Origin: Propionispora vibrioides
GTDB lineage: Bacteria > Bacillota > Negativicutes > Propionisporales > Propionisporaceae
Assembly: GCF_900110485.1 (NCBI RefSeq)
Contig: NZ_FODY01000004.1
Coordinates: 124,001 to 188,000, forward strand
Direction of reading: 5' to 3'
Length of the DNA stretch: 64,000 nt
Shown here piece after piece: positions 16,854 through 23,518 of this stretch. The position numbers were made by a program, and so were the translations under genes. Each line of letters opens with the position of its first letter. The first letter of the stretch is position 1. The notes beneath the pieces were generated by a model. It was not told the DNA's origin. It worked only from the letters and a program-made list of their open reading frames with translations, and did not search any database.

Positions 16854-16910
16854 ATGTCTTCAAACGATCAAAATCACCAGCTATTAACCATTCTGCTAAT
16901 TTGAAGACAT
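16854..16910. repeat. Short inverted repeat upstream of recD2
   Basis: A perfect 11-bp inverted repeat (16854-16864 with 16900-16910) has a 35-base spacer. Its end GCATGTCTTCAAAC resembles the end GCGTGTTTTCAAAC of the element at 13096-13259, so it may be a truncated relative. It lies in the recD2 leader. The remaining gap to 17136 carries no gene; a TTGACC near 17000 has no matching -10, and the GC-rich stretch 17045-17110 is unexplained. Confidence 0.5.
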
Positions 16911-17136
16911 ACCCCAGTTAATCATTATGGTCTACTATTCGCAGGTTCTTGGAAAAAATCCTGCCCATAAACGGAACATATGTACTAACCAGCTATTTGA
17001 CCCTATTGCGGGAATACCGGCGAAGGGTTAGAATAAATCTATATGTTTCTCCTGCTGCGCCGCCAGAAGCCGAATCACCGTGCCCGGCCGGCAAGCGCCA
17101 GGAAACGTCATTTCCCAATAGAAAGGATTTCTCATT

Positions 17137-17406
17137 ATGTTCACTTATCAGACCGCCGGCGTTTGCTCCACGGCCATCTCCTTCGACATTAAGGATAACC
17201 GGCTCAGCCAGGTATCCTTCACCCGCGGCTGTCCCGGCAATCTCCAGGCCATAGCCAAACTGGTCGAAGGCATGGAGCTGGAGGAAGTCATCACCCGCCT
17301 GAAAGGCATCCGCTGTGGCAATAAAACGACCTCCTGCGCCGATCAGTTGGTCAGTGCCCTGGAAGAGCATATAAAGACTGCGGGCCAAAGTAAAGAGACT
17401 GCCTAA
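17137..17406 (+). CDS. TSCPD domain protein (TIGR03905 type)
   Basis: An 89-residue protein with the TSCPD-family pattern FTRGCPGNLQAIAKLVEGM and the downstream Cys motif IRCGNKTTSCADQL. The two Cys-containing loops suggest metal or nucleotide binding, as in the C-terminal domain of B12-dependent ribonucleotide reductases; the function of the stand-alone form is unknown. AAAGGA precedes the ATG. It is monocistronic, and its own terminator overlaps the last codons. Confidence 0.9.
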   Translation: MFTYQTAGVCSTAISFDIKDNRLSQVSFTRGCPGNLQAIAKLVEGMELEEVITRLKGIRCGNKTTSCADQLVSALEEHIKTAGQSKETA

Positions 17407-17428
17407 CACGGCAGTCTCTTTACTTTTA
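17390..17428 (+). terminator. Terminator overlapping the end of the TSCPD gene
   Basis: A perfect 14-bp stem (17390-17403 with 17410-17423, loop of 6 containing the TAA stop) is followed by TTTTATT. The stop codon is inside the hairpin loop. Confidence 0.93.
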
Positions 17429-17468
17429 TTCCGGCATACACAGCACGATTGCCCTTGTCAACCATGCT

Positions 17469-17615
17469 CTACTGTTTTAGGGCTGTCAGGGTATTTGACA
17501 AATCCTGAATGCTGACGGCAAGCTTCTCCAGCTTGGTTTCGATACGAATCAGCAAATACATGCTGATCACCATCGGGAAGCCATAATTTGCCGCATAACC
17601 AAGCAATTGTTCCAT
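17469..17615 (-). CDS. YvrJ family small protein
   Basis: 48 residues from ATG 17615, preceded by AGGGGG. The protein begins MEQLLGYAANYGFPMVISMY, a short membrane-spanning helix, then RIETKLEKLAVSIQDLSNTL, a basic-to-amphipathic coiled helix. This is the full pattern of the YvrJ family, which has no known function. It is the last gene of a sigma factor-DUF1659-DUF2922-YvrJ cassette. A longer frame in the same place on the same strand (17458-17661) is rejected because it lacks family similarity. Confidence 0.88.
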   Translation of the reverse strand: MEQLLGYAANYGFPMVISMYLLIRIETKLEKLAVSIQDLSNTLTALKQ

Positions 17616-17661
17616 AGTGCCCCCTTTCCGGGAATAAGCGACTTATCCCTGTCCCCTGCAA

Positions 17662-17874
17662 TTAGCTCAAGGTTACGGTATCACTGGTCCGGATGCGAGC
17701 CTCCACTGCTTCGGCAAAATCGCCGTTTTTAGTCGTAAAAATATCCCGGACCACTATGTCCTGCATTACCGTTTGCACTTCCGCCAGGCTCAATCCCTCC
17801 CGGGGATCAGCCAGACTTAGTGTAGTCTCTTTGCCGGTTTCGGTACGAAATACCATTTCCAAAGTCGTAGCCAT
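17662..17874 (-). CDS. DUF2922 family protein
   Basis: 70 residues with the family features: an N-terminal TTLEMVFRTETGKETTLSL strand pair, ADPREGLSLAEVQTVMQDIV helix and C-terminal EAVEARIRTSDTVTL strand. GAAAGGAGG lies upstream of the ATG. No function is known. DUF2922, DUF1659 and YvrJ genes travel together in many Firmicutes; here they follow a sigma factor gene. Confidence 0.92.
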   Translation of the reverse strand: MATTLEMVFRTETGKETTLSLADPREGLSLAEVQTVMQDIVVRDIFTTKNGDFAEAVEARIRTSDTVTLS

Positions 17875-17917
17875 TGCCCACCCTCCTTTCGTTTAGTTTT
17901 GTTGGAACCAGCCAGTC

Positions 17918-18144
17918 TTACTGACTGATCAGCTGGGCATCATCCTGCCTGCTGATACTGGCTACCGGATGCTGCTGCAGAGCGGCCAGGGCCTGACCGA
18001 CGGCATGTACACATCGGCATCGGCGGCGTCCGGCTTCAGATTGCTGTACGAACGCACTTTATAGGCAGTCTGTCCACTTGTGGTCGTGCCGCTCTCCACT
18101 TTGATCTGCAGGCGGCTGGTTTGCGGTACTTTGGTTATTGCCAT
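17918..18144 (-). pseudogene. DUF1659 family gene with a frameshift
   Basis: The frame from ATG 18144 (GAGGGGG before it) gives MAITKVPQTSRLQIKVESG and continues to DADVY, a normal DUF1659 N-terminus of about 46 residues. It then leaves the family sequence and stops at 17964. In a shifted frame just past 18003-18009 the expected ending resumes (AVGQALAALQQHPVASISR) and reaches a stop at 17918. The full span is 227 bases, so either two bases (AT) were inserted or one was lost. There is no homopolymer at the site. Either a real disruption, a recoding event or an assembly error. Confidence 0.8.
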
Positions 18145-18148
18145 ATTT

Positions 18149-18742
18149 TCACCCCCTCTCACTGCCATACATTCCTTCATAAGCCTTTTTTAAACGGGCT
18201 AAGCCGCGGCGGCGCAAATTATGCACCGCCTGAGCCGTTATGCCCAGTTCCCGGGCCACCGCCGTAAGCTGTCTGCCTTCCAGCAAAGTAGCGGCGATGA
18301 CCTGGCGCTGCCGCTCCGGCAATCCGGCCAGCCAGCCGGCCAAAACTCCGGCAAACAAGCTGTCCTCCACTTCGGCCGCCACAATGGCAGGACCGGGCAG
18401 CCGTTCCAGCAGTTGGCCTTCTTTCTCCTCGTCCTCCTCCGCCAGCTTTTCCAGCACCGTTTCCCGCTGCCAACGCCGCCGTTCCCGCTTAAACAGGTTC
18501 CATACGGCAAATTTCACCTGACTCTCCACATAGCCTGCCAGCGGAACTCCCAGCTTGGCATCAAAAGTACGAACAGCCCTTACCACGGCCAGCCAGCCTT
18601 CGGCCTCCGCTTCTTCGGCGATAGACCGCACATGAGACTGCCAGGCATAACGTTTCACCAGGCCGGTAAACTGCCGGCACAAGAGAGAAAACGCCTTTTC
18701 ATCGCCCTGCCGGGCCCGCTCCGTCAATTCCCTAAATTCCAT
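18149..18742 (-). CDS. Sigma-70 family RNA polymerase sigma factor
   Basis: 197 residues from ATG 18742 with AGGTGAGAAG before it; the longer frame to 18856 is not supported. Region 2 has ARQGDEKAFSLLCRQFTGLV and YVESQVKFAVWNLFKRERRR. Region 4 has the helix-turn-helix LPERQRQVIAATLLEGRQ then VARELGITAQAVHNLRRRG. No region 1.1 or 3, so it is a short alternative factor resembling those of the YvrI or phage-like type. It lies 4 bases before the DUF1659 start and probably heads that cassette; whether it drives it is not visible. Confidence 0.9.
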   Translation of the reverse strand: MEFRELTERARQGDEKAFSLLCRQFTGLVKRYAWQSHVRSIAEEAEAEGWLAVVRAVRTFDAKLGVPLAGYVESQVKFAVWNLFKRERRRWQRETVLEKLAEEDEEKEGQLLERLPGPAIVAAEVEDSLFAGVLAGWLAGLPERQRQVIAATLLEGRQLTAVARELGITAQAVHNLRRRGLARLKKAYEGMYGSERG

Positions 18743-18816
18743 ATTCTTCTCACCTTTATGTGAGAAACCGGTTTCTCTGATGATTCGCGCTGGCTTTACT
18801 CTACCATGGTAATTCT

Positions 18817-18866
18817 GTAAAAACAAAAGCCAGCCTGGCACAAGTATCTGTGTCAAGCTGGCTTAA
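18817..18866 (-). terminator. Terminator of the ABC-F gene
   Basis: On the minus strand an imperfect stem with AAGCCAGC/GCTGGCTT at its base (18827-18834 with 18857-18864) is followed by TTTTGTTTTT. It lies about 70 bases past the stop codon at 18935. Confidence 0.85.
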
Positions 18867-18934
18867 GTCAGCAGGCAATTAGAGGCAGCGGGGCCGGCAA
18901 AGGTCGGCCGTCTGCTTCGGCTCCGCCGCAGTCG

Positions 18935-20824
18935 TCATGTATATGATTGCAATTCCATCCACTCTTCATATTTAGCAGCCAAAGCGGCCTCTGCCTCACT
19001 ATAACGGGCCGACAACTCATGACTGACGGCCGGATCGGTATGGCTGGCCGGATCATTCAACTGAATTTCCAGCACTTTCAATTCGGCTTCCAACCCGGCG
19101 ATTTCCTCTTCCAGTTTGCGGGCCAGCCGCTCGGTATCCTGAGGCCGGCGCGTCCGTTCGGTCTTTTTAGCCGCCGGTTTTTCATTCTTGTCCGGTTTTA
19201 CCGGCTGAACGGTTGGACCAGACTGTTCAGCCGCTTTTTTCTCACGGTAATAGCTGTAATTTCCCGCGTATTCCGTCAAGGCCCCATCAGTCAGTTCTAC
19301 GACACAATTGGCCACCTTATCTAAGAAATAGCGGTCATGGGACACCGCAAAAAAAGTGCCGGGGAAGGCACAAATAGCCTCTTCCACCGCTTCCTTAGCC
19401 GGAATATCCAAATGATTGGTCGGTTCATCAAGGATAAGAAAATTTGCCCCGGTCAGCATGAGCTTTAAAAAGGCCAGACGGGCTTTTTCACCGCCACTTA
19501 AATCGCCAATGATTTTAAACACATCGTCACCGGTAAATAAAAAGGCTCCCAGGTAATGGCGGGCCCGCTCTTCGCCCAGACCATATTCCAGCATGATTTC
19601 GTCCAACACCCGGTTCAGCGGATTCAGGCCCTCGTGTTCCTGAGAAAAATAGCCGATTTTTACCCGGCTGCCCAGCTTGACCCGTCCGCCGGCAACCGGC
19701 AGCTCGCCGGTCAGCAGTTTAAGCAGCGTAGTTTTGCCGGCACCGTTGGGTCCGACCAATGCCACTCCGTCGCCGCGACGGATGAGCAGCGACACCTTTT
19801 CAAAAACAACCCGGGAACCATAGGCCGCTGTAGCCTCCAGCAGCTCCGCCACCCGCTCACCGCACTCGGTCGGCGGATTAAAGGCAAAATAATCGAACCG
19901 CGCCTCATGACCGGGCAATATAATCCGCTCCAGGCGATCCAGCTGCGATTGACGGCCGCGGGCCTGCTTGGCCTTGATGCCGGCCTTATAACGGCGGATG
20001 TATTCCTCGGTCCGGGCAATATGGGCCTGCTGTTTGGCATAGGCACCGGCCAACGAGGCCGTCCGTTCGGCCTTCTGCGCCAAATAGCCGGTATAATTGG
20101 CTTTGTAAACGGTAACGCTCTGATGCTCCAATTCAAAAATCCGGTCCACGACCCGATCCAGGAAGTAACGGTCATGGGAAATGATGAGAACCCCGCCGCT
20201 GTAGCTTGTCAAATAGTCCTCCAGCCATTCCACCATGCCGATATCCAGATGATTGGTTGGCTCGTCCAAAAACAGGAAATCGGGCTGCCGAATCAAAGCC
20301 CGGGCCAGAAAAATCCGTGTCTTCTGCCCACCGGAAAATGTTGTAAGCGGCCGGGAAAAATCCTCTTCTGTAAAGCCCAAACCAAAGGCCACCCGCCGGA
20401 CCCGGCTTTCGTACTCATAACCACCGCCCTGCTCAAACCGCTCCAATGTGCGGGAGTAAGCGGCCATCAATGTCTCTTGCGCCGCCCCATCCTGTTCAGC
20501 GGCTATATCCTGCTCCAGCCGGCGCAAATCGGCCTGCCAGGCAATCACTTCCTGATAAGCCGAGCACAGCTCCTCATACAGCGTACCTTCACCTAGCTGT
20601 GCGTCCTGCTCCACATAGCTGATGGTCTCGCCCGGCGGCAGCAGCACACTGCCGTCGTCAGCCTTCTCCCGGCCAAGCAAACAGCGCAGCAAGGTTGTCT
20701 TGCCGGCCCCGTTACCGCCGATCAGACCGGCCTTCTCGCCGCGCCGCAATTCAAAACTGACTTCTTTAAACAGGGTTTCCACACCAAATGCCTTGGAAAG
20801 CCTGTCTACCCGTAAAACTCCCAT
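18935..20824 (-). CDS. ABC-F family ATPase (ribosome-associated, YdiF/Uup-like)
   Basis: 629 residues with two ABC domains and no membrane segments. Domain 1: Walker A GGNGAGKTT, signature FSGGQKTR, Walker B FLFLDEPTNHLD. A linker of about 80 residues (YAKQQAHIARTEEYIRRYKA, charged helices) is the ABC-F P-site interaction region. Domain 2: GPNGAGKTT, LSGGEKAR, FLILDEPTNHLD. The C-terminal tail is a Lys/Glu-rich coiled coil. ABC-F proteins bind the ribosomal E site and relieve stalled translation or, in some, antibiotic binding; which class is not decidable by eye. The gene starts at 20824 and is followed by its own terminator. Confidence 0.95.
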   Translation of the reverse strand: MGVLRVDRLSKAFGVETLFKEVSFELRRGEKAGLIGGNGAGKTTLLRCLLGREKADDGSVLLPPGETISYVEQDAQLGEGTLYEELCSAYQEVIAWQADLRRLEQDIAAEQDGAAQETLMAAYSRTLERFEQGGGYEYESRVRRVAFGLGFTEEDFSRPLTTFSGGQKTRIFLARALIRQPDFLFLDEPTNHLDIGMVEWLEDYLTSYSGGVLIISHDRYFLDRVVDRIFELEHQSVTVYKANYTGYLAQKAERTASLAGAYAKQQAHIARTEEYIRRYKAGIKAKQARGRQSQLDRLERIILPGHEARFDYFAFNPPTECGERVAELLEATAAYGSRVVFEKVSLLIRRGDGVALVGPNGAGKTTLLKLLTGELPVAGGRVKLGSRVKIGYFSQEHEGLNPLNRVLDEIMLEYGLGEERARHYLGAFLFTGDDVFKIIGDLSGGEKARLAFLKLMLTGANFLILDEPTNHLDIPAKEAVEEAICAFPGTFFAVSHDRYFLDKVANCVVELTDGALTEYAGNYSYYREKKAAEQSGPTVQPVKPDKNEKPAAKKTERTRRPQDTERLARKLEEEIAGLEAELKVLEIQLNDPASHTDPAVSHELSARYSEAEAALAAKYEEWMELQSYT

Positions 20825-20859
20825 TCATTCACCCCGTAATTCTAATAAAACATAACACA

Positions 20860-20887
20860 AAAAAACTCTATCATTACTGATAGAGTT
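20860..20887 (-). terminator. Terminator of the small zinc-ribbon gene
   Basis: A perfect 10-bp stem (20864-20873 with 20878-20887, loop of 4) is followed on the minus strand by seven T. It starts 13 bases past the stop codon at 20900. Confidence 0.9.
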
Positions 20888-20899
20888 CGCTGCCACTCC

Positions 20900-21112
20900 T
20901 CACTCTCCTGCTTCCAGCCTGCAGGCAGCTTCATCACAGGGCATTCCACAATACGGGCAGCCAATGGTCAAGCCGGCTTGAACCGTAAATATCCCGCCGC
21001 AACGACTGCATTTATAATACTGTTCGATCGTCTCAGACATCTCAGACCCAGTTTCCACAGTGGCTCGCCTCCCCAGCACCTCATTCAGCGAAAACCCGGT
21101 ACTATACTCCAT
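20900..21112 (-). CDS. Small zinc-ribbon protein
   Basis: Up to 70 residues. The last 46, from ATG 21040, form a compact zinc ribbon: YKCSRCGGIF, then IGCPYCGMPCDEAAC, with four or more Cys for one metal. The 24 residues before it (from ATG 21112) look unconserved, and neither start has a strong ribosome site, so the true start may be 21040. Rubredoxin/zinc-ribbon proteins of this size bind Zn or Fe; function unknown. It is a single-gene unit between the ABC-F gene and the divergent ComK-like gene. Confidence 0.7.
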   Translation of the reverse strand: MEYSTGFSLNEVLGRRATVETGSEMSETIEQYYKCSRCGGIFTVQAGLTIGCPYCGMPCDEAACRLEAGE

Positions 21113-21230
21113 AATTCCGCCGGATAAGGAACTACCTTGTCACAGCATATGCAGCTTATGGCAATATTATGCATCTCTTAACCGATGAACCCCTATCGAC
21201 TGATGTCGAACTATGTAACATGATTCGCTC

Positions 21231-21259
21231 TTGTCAGACAAGATAATTTCTGTTAGTAT
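21231..21259 (+). promoter_or_regulatory. Sigma-A-type promoter of the ComK-like gene
   Basis: TTGTCA (21231-21236), a 17-base spacer, then TAGTAT (21254-21259). The -35 lies in a small dyad CTTGTCAGACAAG that could be an operator. The start codon is about 40 bases downstream. Confidence 0.6.
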
Positions 21260-21301
21260 AGAAGCAACCGAACATACGTTCTATATCAAAGGAGTCTTAT
21301 C

Positions 21302-21904
21302 ATGCTTACCTACCTCTCCGCACCGGAAACCATTGCCGCGCTGATCCCGGAATATACCGACACCGGTGATCATACTGTCCTCTATACAGCAGCAGGCGGC
21401 AAAACCGTTACCTCCTTCCGGACTTCCACACTGATCCGCCAATTGGCCCGTACCTGGGCCATTGACCTGGCAGCACTAAAAAAGCAGACAGCTCTGGCTA
21501 CTCAGCGCGTTATTCTCCAGCCGCTGCCGATCTGCCCATCACTCACCCTGGTGCCGGTAAAGGTCCGGCTGCCCCGGGTGCCTGGCGACAGCAGTATCGG
21601 CTATGTCAACTCCTATTGTGTTGCCGGGCTCGAAGCCTGCAAGCCGGTCGATAGCCCGGCTGCACCAAAATCCCTGATCTGCCTGCAAGGAGGGGCAAGT
21701 ATTCCTTGCCTTTGGACAAGCACTACCGTCCGCAAAACTTTGCAACAGGCCCGGCTGTTCACCAGTTACTCCCAGACGGCAAGACACTGCCGGCCTTTAA
21801 AAGAATCAACCGTAGCCTATGATCCTCACCTGGAACCGATTGCCCAAAAACTAGTTGAGGTATTTTACGATATACTCCGTCTCAAGCAGCATCCTTCCGA
21901 CTAA
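21302..21904 (+). CDS. Hypothetical protein, possibly ComK-like
   Basis: 200 residues behind GGAG. No signal peptide or membrane helix. Size and layout recall the competence regulator ComK (about 190 residues). In ComK a P-x(n)-P strand is followed by FPTxSxxxPxCxWIS, then an nG-x-x-x-x-lPxS segment and a basic helix. Here the order is QPLPICPSLTLVPVKVRLPR, GYVNSYCV, LQGGASIPCLWTSTTVRKT and ARLFTSYSQ. The match is by eye and weak in identity. The locus also carries comF and a DegU-like gene, neighbours of competence control in Bacillus. If ComK-like it would bind DNA and activate uptake genes. The gene is firm, the function speculative. Confidence 0.6.
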   Translation: MLTYLSAPETIAALIPEYTDTGDHTVLYTAAGGKTVTSFRTSTLIRQLARTWAIDLAALKKQTALATQRVILQPLPICPSLTLVPVKVRLPRVPGDSSIGYVNSYCVAGLEACKPVDSPAAPKSLICLQGGASIPCLWTSTTVRKTLQQARLFTSYSQTARHCRPLKESTVAYDPHLEPIAQKLVEVFYDILRLKQHPSD

Positions 21905-21908
21905 TTGA

Positions 21909-22388
21909 CTAGTATTCACCCCAGCGTCCCGTCCGGCCGCCCTCATATTGTCTAAGCAAAGAGCCGGTCACTCCGGCAAAACGCTCGGCAGTCAGCCGGG
22001 AGCCAATATCCAGAATATGTACCACGTCGCCGCGACACAGGGGTAGTGCCTCGGCCACTGACAGTACGGTGTCGGAGGCATGCACCACCCGCAGCATGGG
22101 ATTCTGGTCTGCCAGCCTGTCTAAAATCGCCGGCGTCAAATCTCTTGACTGCCGGTCAAGAATCACAATATCGCAATCCGCGTCGGCCAGCTCCACCTTT
22201 TGCACCAGTTCCCGGAGCAGGCTCTCCACCTGCTGTTCCGCATCGCGGGTAACAACCAGAAAAGAAACGCTGACCCCCTGCGCCAATTGCGGCATCACAG
22301 CCCACAGCCACAGCTCCCGGATCAGACAATAGAGCCCATACAGAGCAAGTGATATCAATACCACACTGACCGGATATGACAACAACAA
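21909..22388 (-). CDS. Membrane-anchored, truncated family 2 glycosyltransferase-like protein
   Basis: 159 residues starting at one of three tandem TTG codons (22388), five bases after AGGA. An N-terminal transmembrane helix (SVVLISLALYGLYCLI) is followed by a GT-A-like half domain: SVSFLVVTRDAEQQVESLL, DIVILDRQSRDLT and a DVVHILDIGSRL segment in place of the usual DADD metal site. With no catalytic C-terminal half it is probably not an active transferase. It ends 4 bases from the convergent ComK-like gene. A hairpin that includes the ribosome site lies just upstream. Confidence 0.75.
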   Translation of the reverse strand: MLLSYPVSVVLISLALYGLYCLIRELWLWAVMPQLAQGVSVSFLVVTRDAEQQVESLLRELVQKVELADADCDIVILDRQSRDLTPAILDRLADQNPMLRVVHASDTVLSVAEALPLCRGDVVHILDIGSRLTAERFAGVTGSLLRQYEGGRTGRWGEY

Positions 22389-22390
22389 AA

Positions 22391-22420
22391 TATCCTACCC
22401 CCTTTTCCTGGGATAGGATA
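22391..22420 (-). promoter_or_regulatory. Hairpin covering the ribosome-binding site of the GT-like gene
   Basis: TATCCTACCC (22391-22400) pairs with GGG-A-TAGGATA (22410-22420) with one bulged base. On the minus-strand RNA the 3' arm contains GGGGGUAGGAU, the only Shine-Dalgarno of the downstream TTG start, so the fold would hide it. No ligand-binding domain is evident. Confidence 0.45.
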
Positions 22421-22441
22421 GCTTATGCCAGATTGGCGGCG

Positions 22442-22604
22442 AGTGCTCCACCAACTTTGAAATTGCAAATTACATTTGCGGGGATTTTTTCGTAAGGCAA
22501 GGCGGAGGAGGTGCGCCTATCGAACATAGGTAAGCCGAACGACAACGAAGTCTTACGGAAAAAGGTCCGTGAAGAAATTGTGGGTTCAGAGTCGGTGGAG
22601 CACT
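22442..22604. repeat. Palindromic non-coding element, copy 2
   Basis: A 163-bp element bounded by a perfect 11-bp inverted repeat (22442-22452 with 22594-22604) extended by imperfect pairing. The apex is CCTAT-CGAAC-ATAGG (22516-22530). The core arms GATTTTTTCGTAAGGCAAG and AACGAAGTCTTACGGAAAAA correspond to those of copy 1 at 13096-13259 while ends and apex differ. It lies between the DegU-like gene and the GT-like gene and encodes nothing. Confidence 0.8.
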
Positions 22605-22621
22605 AGGGTGACTGCCCGGCA

Positions 22622-23296
22622 TTAATCACCAGGCAGTTCCACTATTTTGTGTTTTAAAGCGTACAGAACGGCCTGTGTACGGTCAGTCACATTGATTTTG
22701 CGGAAAATATTGGTCAGATGGTTCTTCACCGTCTTTTCACTTAAAAACAGCTTCTGAGCAATCGCCAGATTGCTTAAACCCTGACAGGTATAGTAGAGCA
22801 CTTCCTTTTCCCGCCCGGTCAGGCGTTCCTCGCTTGGCAGATCGGCGATCTTCAGGGATTCGGCCCTTCTGATCTCCTGACCGCGCATCTGGTTGAACAG
22901 GCGCTTGGCCAAGGTAGGATAAATAAACGAATCGCCGCCGTGGACACAGCGGATGGCCTGCACCAGCATCCGCGGCTCCACGTCCTTCAATAAATAGCCG
23001 GACGCGCCGGACCGGATTACTTCCACTATGTAACTATCATCATCATGAATGGTTAAAATCACGATTTTAGTGTGGCCTGAGTCTCCCAACCGTCTGGCCA
23101 CCTCCAAACCGTTCAGCCGCGGCATATTAATATCCAGCAGCAGTACGTCAGGATTCAATTTTTTAACCTTCTCTATGGTTTCTTCGCCATCACCGGCTTC
23201 ACCAATTACACGAAAATCCGGCTCCAACTCCAAAGCGTTTTTGATTCCCTGCCTGAGCAGGGCATGATCATCGGCAACCAAAATTGTAATAACCAT
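22622..23296 (-). CDS. NarL/FixJ-type response regulator (DegU-like)
   Basis: 224 residues from ATG 23296, preceded by GGGGTG at 6 bases. The receiver domain has the acidic pair ADDHALLRQG, phospho-Asp at LLLDINMPRLNG, switch Thr at ILTIHDD and Lys at YLLKDVEP. The C-terminal LuxR-type HTH is LTGREKEVLYYTCQGLSNLA then LFLSEKTVKNHLTNIFRKI. In Bacillus degU sits next to the comF-flg-hag region, as here, and coordinates motility, competence and exoenzymes. No DegS-like kinase is adjacent, so it is an orphan or is phosphorylated in trans. Confidence 0.92.
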   Translation of the reverse strand: MVITILVADDHALLRQGIKNALELEPDFRVIGEAGDGEETIEKVKKLNPDVLLLDINMPRLNGLEVARRLGDSGHTKIVILTIHDDDSYIVEVIRSGASGYLLKDVEPRMLVQAIRCVHGGDSFIYPTLAKRLFNQMRGQEIRRAESLKIADLPSEERLTGREKEVLYYTCQGLSNLAIAQKLFLSEKTVKNHLTNIFRKINVTDRTQAVLYALKHKIVELPGD

Positions 23297-23467
23297 AACT
23301 ATCACCCCATTTTAACTACGACCACAATTCATTGTCAGCATCACAAAGAGACACCAATAGCACAAAGGAAACCATTCATCTTACGGATCTCTGTCACCGC
23401 CCCTCTGTACTTTGTGTCCTTTGGTATGTAAAACTTTCTCAGACATAATTTCTACAAAAAATAAGAT

Positions 23468-23491
23468 AATCCTGTCCTCTCGGACAGGATT
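23468..23491 (-). terminator. Terminator downstream of pgi
   Basis: A perfect 10-bp stem AATCCTGTCC/GGACAGGATT with a 4-base loop lies 28 bases past the pgi stop. The minus strand continues ATCTTATTTTTTG; the plus strand also has a T-run, so it can work in both directions. Confidence 0.8.
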
Positions 23492-23518
23492 ATTTTTTTA
23501 CAGCTTTTATATCTTTGC

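Noticed and set aside
16914-17136. GC-rich stretch considered as a riboswitch before the TSCPD gene
   Set aside because: No conserved core of a known riboswitch class could be matched, and no terminator or anti-terminator pair is evident.
16993-17409. Minus-strand frame of 138 codons over the TSCPD gene
   Set aside because: The plus-strand gene has family motifs, a ribosome site and a terminator; the minus frame has none.
17458-17661. 67-codon minus-strand frame between the TSCPD and DUF2922 genes
   Set aside because: The smaller overlapping frame 17469-17615 matches the YvrJ family and has the better ribosome site.
19556-20596. Long plus-strand frame of 346 codons opposite the ABC-F gene
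   Set aside because: The minus strand carries all ABC-F motifs; the plus frame has no recognisable domain and arises from the GC-rich codon pattern.
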